A stretch of DNA of 64,000 nt, taken from contig NC_042530.1 of assembly GCF_900963305.1 (NCBI RefSeq), forward strand, positions 8,813,890 through 8,877,889, written 5' to 3'. The translations under genes and the position numbers were made by a program. Below are positions 55,801-64,000 of this stretch, piece by piece. The stretch is from Echeneis naucrates (Eukaryota; Chordata; Actinopteri; Carangiformes; Echeneidae). Under the pieces are notes generated by a model. That model was not told the DNA's origin. It saw only the letters and a program-made list of their open reading frames with translations, and did no database searches. How positions within the stretch are numbered: position 1 is the first letter of the stretch; every line of letters begins with the position of its first letter.

Positions 55801-58266
55801 CTCCAAATCATAGAATTCTACATACACGTGTCTTATTTATTCATTGGTTGTGAAAAATGTTTACAATGTTTGCCATTTAAAGGCTCAAATTTTGATTGAA
55901 ACTCGATGACTAACAGTAATATGAGAAATGAGGAGGAACAACTGTAAAAGAGGTTCTTATGTAAAAATTGACTCGTCAAACAATAAACTTAAAAACTGTG
56001 ACAATGACTATGTAGCAAAAGGGCTGCATGTTTGGTGTGTAGGCACCAACAACACCTACCTGTATGTTGAGAGGATGTTGAGTGGCGGGGGTTTGTCACT
56101 CAGATTGTACATTTCTCTGACAGGATTGGGCACACTGCTCTTTGACACCACCTGCTGGTCCTGAATGGTAGAGCTCTTGAAAGCTTTCCTCATGTTGATG
56201 TCTTGCAAAGAAACTAAGAGCACAAAAACAGGAACAGAAGACAAACAAGTAAGTTGTCTATTGGAAAAGGGTCCAAAGCCAAGAAAGAAAGAAAAAAAAC
56301 AAACAAACAAACTGTGGTTGGAAAAGAAAAATAGCACTGAGAGTTATAAAAAAAGCTGTTCATACAACAGAGCGCAGGCTGGACACACTTGTTTATGGCT
56401 GAAAGACACTGTTGTGCAACTTCATAAAAAAATCCAGAACACAGAAGACTGACAGCATCTCAGCAATGAGTAATGACTTGCTGCACCTTTGCCCCCAGAT
56501 CTCCAACCTCTCACCCACCTTCCTCCACAGTGGAGTCTAGCTGTGTCACCTTGACTGCCAGCCTGTCAATGCGGTCCTGGAGAGAGTTAGCACGGAGGTA
56601 GAAGGTGTTGGCCTCATTAAACAATTCACCGAATATATCCTCCGCGTGTTTACCTGATGAAAAAAAAAAAAAAAAGATGAAAGAGATTGGGTGTGTATGT
56701 GGGGGTTGATATGTGTATGATGGTGGGTGTTGGTGGGGTGCATGCAGACAGAGTCAGGACATTTTAGTGAAGAAGGAGACTCATAATCATTATCGAGGTC
56801 CAGTAAATCCCCACAGAGATTGAAGATCAGTCAATACTCCAGTAATGTGACACAATGTGAAACTAGAGTCTACGTTTGTGCAGGAAGTGGTACATAGCAA
56901 CATTCCTCATAAACAATTCATTATGAACTGAACTCAAACTATCTAAATTGTGCTATTTGAATATTTGAGTGCAGCCTCTCAACAGCAGCTATTGAGGTGC
57001 CATTTTCCTAAAATTGTATTATTGTCATGCAGACTATAATACTATAAAATAGTAATAATAGTAAAAATATAAAAAGTTGAACTCCTCATCCTCGTTTACC
57101 AGAAGAAATGTTATTAGTTTAAGTAAATCTAATAACATTGTTTTAAAGTAGAACATTGTGTATAAGAGAGTGGCATGGCTAACACACACAAACACACCAA
57201 AGACTATTTCTGTCCCTCCTGCTGACAGGATGGGCCACAGGAAAACATTTAGAGGAAGGAAGAATCACGATCTGGCAGGGTGAGCCCGTCACCTCTGACC
57301 TCTCTTTAGGATTCTTATGGTTCACTTACACACAGTGTATGTTTTCTGTAAATATACCCCACCAGACTTGTGTGAGTATTTATATATAAACCACACAGCT
57401 GCGGTTAAAGGGCCCCTCCCAATGCAGGAACTTGACACAATAAGAGACAGACAGTGACTGAATACAACTGGTAAAAAAGCAAAAGGGTTAACAGCATCAA
57501 GGTCACATTTGAATTCATGATGTTGGGCTATAGAATGAACACAGTCAATGTGGAGGACAGCGAATAGGTTCAAATGAGGATAAATGGTCAAAGGGTAACT
57601 GTCACATGTCACATCAACACTGCCCAGTTTTGATGGGTTATGAAACAAGGGCATAGAAGATGGCTACTTCAATATAAAACAGTGGTTCACGCAAACACTG
57701 GTAACACAAATGCAATCATAAAAAAAACCCCCAACATGCTGACATGAGCAAGCACACACTAACACACACTGAGTCCAGTTCTTTTCTGCAGAGTTATCTA
57801 AAAGGATTTCATTTCCACCGTCCATGTTCCAGTGCAAGTCTACTGTAACCCCAGACCCTGTAACCACGACAACAGCCCTATCAATCAGAGTTCCAGGATT
57901 AATGATGAAGGCATGTGATTTTGTCCTGCTGCAAAGAGGCTACATACAATGTAGACAGTCATCATACTGAAGTTAATGGAGTGACAGCTTAAAGAGGACA
58001 AGTTTCAGTTTTTAACAGAACCTCTTTTTGTATTTCTTTCCTACATGTGAGCAGCTTCTTCATGCTGAGGCTACATTATATGCATGTGTGTGTTGAAGTG
58101 TGTGGTGCTGCTTTGGGTGTATGTGAGTCTTACTGAGGCTGCTGAGCTGACGGATGATGGCAGAGAGAGTGTTGTTCATCACACACTCTAGCTCACTGCC
58201 AATGCCCTCAGGCAGTTCCCCTCGGCAGAGGTGACGGGGCTCGATGTTCCTCTTCACCAGCGGCAT
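52855..58266 (-). CDS. wasf3: WASF3 (WAVE3), Arp2/3 activator, eight coding exons
   Basis: Subunit of the WAVE regulatory complex that links Rac signalling to actin branching at the cell edge. Exons: 58266-58134, 56653-56519, 56213-56060, 54849-54732, 54498-54317, 54229-53954, 53735-53422, 53012-52855; phases join to 489 residues (human 502). The N-terminal WAVE homology domain starts [20 protein letters not shown]; next comes a coiled part ([15 protein letters not shown]), a basic region ([28 protein letters not shown]), a proline-rich stretch at about 333-410, the WH2 motif [17 protein letters not shown] (about 427-443) and an acidic end [11 protein letters not shown] with the conserved Trp. 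Residues IPSAQTAF and the [15 protein letters not shown] segment fit WASF3 better than WASF1 or WASF2. The start codon exon carries 5' UTR from about 58290. Confidence 0.95.
54850..56059 (-). other. wasf3 intron
   Basis: 1210 bases, AT-rich, no coding sequence or recognised repeat. Confidence 0.6.
56654..58133 (-). other. wasf3 intron after the first coding exon
   Basis: 1480 bases, non-coding. A short poly-A run (plus strand) lies at 56659-56673 just upstream of the exon on the transcript, where it forms the pyrimidine tract of the acceptor. Confidence 0.6.
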
Positions 58267-58290
58267 GGCAAGGCTTTATACTGACACAAA

Positions 58291-61200
58291 CTGGGGAAAA
58301 AATTAGGGAACAAGCATGTGCTGCTTTAGACAAGAGAAAAATGTTTGGAGAGATGGTGGATGATAAAGAAACTAGCTGCTGAACAGCTAGACACAGAACA
58401 AGTTGTAAACATGTAAAGTTAGGAAATACACAGATCAATTTGTGGCATTAATTGTAATAAGAGGCAAGAGGATTATCAATTAATTAGCTTTTATAAGTTG
58501 AATAATTACACTTACCTTTGACATTTGACATTTCATTGATTGGCAAAAATTGATTGTATTTCTGGTAATTGAGAAGTTGGTTTCAGCTCTAATTACAATT
58601 CAAACTTATCTCAGACTTTAATAAAAATATTCACTTCGTAATCAGACCATGACCTCACTATAGTTTGCATTTGTGATGTTGTATTGGATTTTATTGTGAG
58701 GTGTTTTCATTATTATGTCCTCCTAATGTACATTTACTGTGTGTACAAAGTAGAGGGAGACCTGTCAGTGACAACCAACACCGTCCCAAAGCCACAAGAT
58801 TTGTGGCGACCAGCAGAGAGATTACAGCATTAGAGATAGGAAGATACAGCATGCAAGCTAATCCCAGGCTGGCTTGTCAGCAGCCCAGCTGGAATCCTGA
58901 CACAAACAGAGATTCACGGATGTCGTTGGCATCAAAAACATGGGAATTTGGACCAAAACAAGACTAGATCCAAAAAACCCCAAACTAAATAATATCAACT
59001 TCATCACTTTCTGCAGAGATAACACAGACTTGTCCACACCCACAAAGATATGAACTCTGAACTAGAACTAAACCATGATTGGCTTTCATCAGACCCTCTG
59101 AACCTCAAAGCAGGAGAGGTTTCTGGGTTCAGCAGAGCGGCCATCTTATCGACACTTCTTCCTGTTTCCTGTTTTTGTAGGCGCATTCTGAATCCTATTG
59201 CCTGGTCCTCCCTTTGTCACATCTCTTCTTCCTGTCCAAACACTTGGCCAGAACAATACAGCTAAGGCTCAAGAAAGAGCCAGGAGGACAGAGAGACAGA
59301 TGGAAACATGCACACAGCCTTTTCCAATAAAGACCTTCACATATAATTCTCACACTCACTAATCAAACAATTTTATGCTTAAATACAGTTCCAGCTTTTA
59401 CTGTGCAGTTCGCCCCCCCTCCTAAAAAAAAAAAAAGAAAAACTTCAGAGAAAAGCAGGATGGAAAGACACAGGGGCTCTGGCAGTCTTACAGAGAGCTA
59501 ATAATAGTTGACAGGTACTGAAAATACACCTCATCTTGCATGGGCTTTGCAAAGATTCATTAATGGTGTCCAGGAATTTGGAAAACATGTTTAAAATCCT
59601 GTTAAAGTATCACAAGTACAGAATATAGGCCTTCCAATTTGCTTTAATATATATTCATTCTTTGTGACCACTTATCTTATGACAGACTTAATAAAAAAAT
59701 TAAAGTTACATCTCCAATTCCACAAATAACCAACCAAGAAAGTAACAGTCGTATATTATCAGAGTCTCAACAGGAAACTACTGTTATTACAGAGCATGTC
59801 ATTACAGATGTCCCCAGCAGAAAAGAGACACTCCTGTTCACCAAGGACGATTCCCACCAGCAGAGTCCTCACCTGGTCCTGTTTTCTGTGCTAGTGACCC
59901 CCTGCAAACTCCAAAAGCTTGACACCAATGTGAGAAAACAAAGGGGTAAAATTACACCATCACTAACCAAAAGAGGTACTTAGGTTCAGCTTTCTCGTAA
60001 ACATTTTGGAAACACGGTGCTTTGTGTTGCATGAGAAGGAGGAGGTGTAAATAAGAAGATTGCATGTTTTTGCTTTTGCTGTCTGGCTGGCATGACAATC
60101 ACATCAATGAGGCGAAATAATGAGCGGCTGGGGGTGAGTAGGAGGAGGGATGAGGCCTCATCTGCTTGTGAGAAATGAGGGGAGAGTTGAGGCAAAGGAG
60201 GGTGCATGAGAGAGACACCAAGTGGGATAGGAGCATGTGACAGAAAAGAGACAGTGAATGAGACAGTGTGAGGGTGAGTGAGAATGGGTTTTCGTGTAAC
60301 ATTAAGAGCGTGTGTTTATGTGTATGAGGGGGAAAGAGAGCATTGGGTGGGGGGAGGGGCAGAAGCAGGGACCTCGGGGAAGCCACTGAAAGGTTCCCCG
60401 GACAATGGAGCTCCGTTCACACGGCAACAGCTCTTGCTCTCCCATGCATCCTCCCCCTCCTCCTCTTCGACCTTCTTTAAGGCCCCCTCTACTCCTGCAA
60501 TGAAAGCCTAGCAAGTGAGCGCTCCTCTCCCATCAACCACTCAGTCAAGGAGAAAGGCCCGAGCAAAAAAAGGGAGAGTAAAGACCAAACATCTCACTCA
60601 CAGCACCGGAAAAGAACACATTGTCTTTTCAAACAGAGATTCTCACACTCATGCTTGATGCGCCTTGCTTTTGTGTCACATGCTTGGAAAAATGATCACA
60701 ACGCAACATGTAGACTTTGGCATTCAGACAAATAAACACATACAAGCACACCAGGTAGCCTCTCAAATGTCCCATTAGCAGCATTTAAACTGTTCCATCC
60801 GCAGCAAAAATGTCTTTGATCCTCATGGGGATGACTGTCAGGCTGCATTCAGAGTAAAACTCACTTCCGCTGTGACTCCTGCAAGATGTGCACATCTCTT
60901 CATGGTTATATGGGGATAGAAAAGGCCTTTACTACAAATATGAGAACTCCATTAAGATCTGAAAGGGGAGTCATTATCAATTTATGAGCTGAGTACAGCT
61001 CCTTGTGTTGCAGGCTGTTTTGCTTGTTCTGGTGTTATGAATAATGCAGTTTAAATTACGTCAGGTCACGCTTCCCTAAAAATGATATAAAATTTTTTTT
61101 ATTGTGACATTACGCCTGTCCAGGAATGTCTCCTTTTTCTAGTATTACTCATGGGCATCACGGTGAATGCCTGTGATGAACTCTGGGTAAGAGTGCCTTC

Positions 61201-62048
61201 AAAATAGTGAATCCTAAAGGGTATGGAGTAGGTTGGCAATAAAATTTGCCTTGCCCTTTTATGTATTCAAAGAGACAGAGAATCTTTACATGTACATATA
61301 CACAGAATTTTGAAACTAATAATTTTGCACCTGGAGAGTTCAGTCAGTTACTTTAAAAATCTGTTTCATTACTTAATTTGTGATTTTTCATTCACTTGGC
61401 ATATTGTGGTATTTTGGTATTCTAAGTAATATATTTGGTATCTTCATGAATATCTGTCCAAAAAATCTAGAAGATTATTCTTATTCAAACACCTAACTTG
61501 TTAATGGAGGCATAACCCATTGTCGTCATAATCCCCACAGTCATATTGGTGATGCAATGGGATTAACATCTGATTCACCAAGCACTTCATCAATGATGTG
61601 ATTTAAAATGAGATTATTAATCACGTGGTAAGAATAACATTTCTATATTTAATTTTAGCAGTTGCAACCATTCATTACTTTTATCTATTAGTGTAAAATG
61701 TGTTCTTTTATTTTTCTAGATACTTTAAGTTCCACGTATTTTATAGTTTGCTCAAATCAGTGATCAATTACTCTTAAATTATTAATTCACAGTGAATACC
61801 TGCAGTAATAGATAGCGGTAATATCTATACTTTGAATATAGGGCAATGTACCAATATAGGATCACTTTCTATAACTAATTTACTTTAGTAAAACATTGTA
61901 CACATCCCGAGTTGAGTGTTTCCCAGTTATCATATATTTTGTCATCGACAAATTTAAACGATACACTCCTAAATTCCCTGATTCCTCCATACATACACAC
62001 ACTCCCTTTCTCCCTTTCCTCCAACAAATGATGGGCGCACATTCAGAG

Positions 62049-62129
<81 letters not shown>

Positions 62130-62542
62130 CGTGAACTAATGGCAACCGCGATCAATCACTGTTCCGCACCGTCGCTTCCCGTTACTGATGGACTGACCCA
62201 CATCTGTTCATCCACCTCGGCTTCCGAAGATTTCTGCCAGTTTTAATCAGACATCCAACCAAGCGCTTACTGTTTAGGTGTCCAACAGCCGATTAACACA
62301 GCGGTATACAACCAGCATCAGTGATGTGGTTGGAGAAAAAAGGCAGCTATAAAGTCAGCAGACTGGGGGGTTAGTGATCGGGTCCGCTCCAACTGACCAG
62401 TTGGTTAGCTAGCTCATGTCCAGTGGTCGACTTCATAGTTTGGACAAATGAGCCCACAGTCAACAATAATAGCCACATAAATGTCAATATTAGGATAAAG
62501 GATGCTCTCGGTCGTGTTAAAAAAGTATCAGAAGCTCCTCAC
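58291..62542 (-). other. wasf3 intron in the 5' UTR
   Basis: About 4.25 kb between the non-coding first exon and the start-codon exon. A GC-richer part at about 60340-60560 could hold an alternative promoter or enhancer, but no motif proves it. It contains the long CA repeat at 62051-62127. No gene is seen. Confidence 0.5.
62051..62127. repeat. Long (CA)n microsatellite in wasf3 intron 1
   Basis: About 38 uninterrupted CA units, the longest simple repeat in the window, 420 bases inside the first intron. On the wasf3 transcript it is a UG repeat. Confidence 0.97.
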
Positions 62543-62780
62543 CAGCGGTTGAAATCTCGGAAGAAATCAGACGGTCCTCATGTCCCGTTAGGTACTCCTA
62601 TTAGCTCTGCCATCCTGTGGCCCCCTGCCCGTCTGGACACTCCGGGTGGAAATCCTTTGAGGACGGGGACACGCCCACCAGCCTTATTCACCAATCACAT
62701 CTCAATGTAGGAGCTTTAACGAATGATTGACGTCCGTGTCAACCAATAGTGTTTCTAGGAATTAATGAGTGACAACGAGA
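62543..62780 (-). promoter_or_regulatory. wasf3 non-coding exon 1 and promoter
   Basis: A minus-strand donor (CCGCTG|GTGAGG) ends a presumed 5' UTR exon at 62543. Upstream (higher coordinates) are two CCAAT motifs (about 62691 and 62740, plus-strand orientation) in moderately GC-rich DNA. The start of transcription is probably within 62600-62720. Confidence 0.5.
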
Positions 62781-63600
62781 CTGCCGAGCATGGAAGCACA
62801 GTTGCAAATGGAGGGGGCGGGGCTACAATTGGGCGTTGCTGAAGGGCTTATGTTATTTTTTTTACGCAACTGAGTCCCATACCTTCTCCAAATAATAAGG
62901 GTTTTAACATTTTTTGACGCCTGTAGGGAATTTGTGGACACAAACACTTGTGTAGATGGTGACTATTAGTAGGAAAATGAGAGCTAGTGAGGTTTTCTGG
63001 GGATTTGTAAAATGTCTATGGCAGTGATGCTAAACAGGAGCTGGGATAGTATTGTATAACAAACTGAAATAGCTGGGCCAGCATCCTGCAGGAAGAGGTT
63101 CAATGAGAGGATCTGCTATACATAGATCTGTGCTTTACTCTCCCAAGTGTGTTTGTAGACAAAAGCTGTCCAACGGCAGTGACTGTCATCAAAGGGAAAG
63201 GAAAGAGGAAAAATAATCTTTGGTCATTAGACAAGATTTAGTCTGTTAGAAAAGGAAAGGGAGTTTCATAATTGAAGATGCAGTTGTTTTCCTGTACAAG
63301 GAGGCTAGCCCTGTACTAGTTTTACAGCTGCCAGTTCACATAATTCAGTCAGACATGAATGCTTAATCACATGTACTTTGTCAGTGTAAAAAAGTTTGGT
63401 CAGAAAATACTATGTTGACACATTGTGCTGTACACATATGACTATTTGTTGCTGAGTTTAGACTTTACATGTTTTTGTGTTTGATTGCTGAAAAGCCCCC
63501 CCACACAAAAAAAAGGGCAAAGGATGAAAAATGAATTAGCATTGTATCCATTGCTTTTACATATTCACAACCAACATTTAGACAACATCAATGTTTCCAC
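62781..63600. other. Intergenic sequence upstream of wasf3
   Basis: No gene, RNA or recognised repeat is seen in these 820 bases. Confidence 0.5.
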
Positions 63601-63733
63601 TTTTATTGTCAGGATACTTGCTTCATGTAAAATATTTCAATACAATACAGTACAATGCATGTTCCATCTGCCATCCTCCATGCGATTGGTTGATTTTGTC
63701 ATCATGTTGTAAGGCTTGCCCAGAGCATACAGC

Positions 63734-63749
63734 AGCTGAGCGCTCAGCT
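63734..63749. repeat. 16-bp perfect palindrome
   Basis: AGCTGAGCGCTCAGCT reads the same on both strands. It lies in the presumed 3' UTR of the edge gene. Function unknown. Confidence 0.8.
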
Positions 63750-63864
63750 AGAGCCAGCTGCTTTGCCACTCTTGCCATGAAAACAAAATTACGAAAACTG
63801 ATTAAATTATAAACTAGTAAAATCTTTTTTGTCATCTTTTTTTGTTCATTCTGAACAAAAACCC

Positions 63865-63933
63865 TCAATGCCACAACTGTGGGGGCTCCACATCCTCGTA
63901 GCGTGCTTCATGGCAGCTCAGTTCAGTCCTCAG
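63865..63933 (-). CDS. Possible last coding exon of an unidentified gene running off the right edge
   Basis: On the minus strand an acceptor (GGCCTCAG) is followed by 23 codons ending in TGA: the peptide ends ELSCHEARYEDVEPPQLWH. The frame has an in-frame stop just before the acceptor, as expected for intron, and a minus-strand AATAAA (plus TTTATT at 63602-63607) about 260 bases after the stop would end the transcript. The upstream intron would be UG-rich (CA repeat on plus). In human, CDK8 lies here with this orientation, but the CDK8 C-terminus (ending AHRY) does not match, and I recognise no other family. A chance frame of this length is possible. Confidence 0.3.
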   Translation of the reverse strand: MRTELSCHEARYEDVEPPQLWH

Positions 63934-63952
63934 CTGAGGCCCTCACAGGGCT

Positions 63953-63975
63953 ACACACACACACACACACACACA
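63953..63975. repeat. (CA)n microsatellite at the right edge
   Basis: About 11 CA units close to the end of the window. Confidence 0.9.
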
Positions 63976-64000
63976 AACAAAACAGTCAAACAGACAGACA

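Noticed and set aside
60278-60514. Open frames in the GC-richer part of wasf3 intron 1
   Set aside because: Low complexity, no homology, frames on both strands of the same length.

Overview
This window is nuclear DNA of a ray-finned fish, almost certainly a teleost. All recognisable genes are spliced vertebrate genes with GT-AG introns, and they form the block known from human chromosome 13q12: WASF3-GPR12-USP12-RPL21-GTF3A-LNX2-POLR1D-PDX1-URAD-FLT3. The order and every relative orientation match the human block read in reverse. The genes missing from that order are cdx2 (between urad and pdx1), gsx1 (between pdx1 and polr1d), mtif3 (between lnx2 and gtf3a) and rasl11a (between gtf3a and rpl21). 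Loss of gsx1 and cdx2 beside pdx1 is the known broken ParaHox state of duplicated teleost genomes.

Layout. 0.5-8.9 kb: flt3 (+), a class III receptor tyrosine kinase, 25 coding exons. 9.2-10.1 kb: urad (+), a uric-acid pathway enzyme. 10.6-13.2 kb: pdx1 (-), the pancreatic homeobox gene, followed by about 3 kb of probable regulatory DNA. 16.1-17.5 kb: a three-exon gene (-) for the 'POLR1D isoform 2' protein, with no sign of the RPAC2 polymerase subunit exon. 18.2-29.1 kb: lnx2 (+), a RING/PDZ ubiquitin ligase. 29.2-31.4 kb: gtf3a (-), the nine-zinc-finger TFIIIA. 31.4-36.9 kb: no gene seen. 36.9-39.4 kb: rpl21 (-), head to head with usp12 (+, 40.1-45.6 kb). 46.2-49.1 kb: gpr12 (+), with one coding exon. 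52.1-62.6 kb: wasf3 (-). At the right edge, 63.6-63.93 kb, there may be the last exon of an unidentified minus-strand gene.

The genes do not form one pathway. Two of them (pdx1, lnx2) have known roles in pancreas development, three serve ribosome or Pol I/III biology (rpl21, gtf3a, polr1d locus), and the rest act in haematopoietic signalling (flt3), urate breakdown (urad), deubiquitination (usp12), cAMP signalling (gpr12) and actin control (wasf3). Two gene pairs share divergent promoters (polr1d isoform 2/lnx2 and rpl21/usp12).

No novel multi-gene system was found. The observations most worth a second look are the stand-alone POLR1D-isoform-2 gene, a perfect 15-bp hairpin in the flt3 3' UTR, a symmetric 138-nt lnx2 exon not in the human protein as I remember it, an upstream ORF overlapping the usp12 start, a long UG repeat beside an lnx2 splice donor, and the possible terminal exon at the right edge. 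Exon limits were read by eye from splice sites, reading phase and remembered human proteins; no alignment was run.
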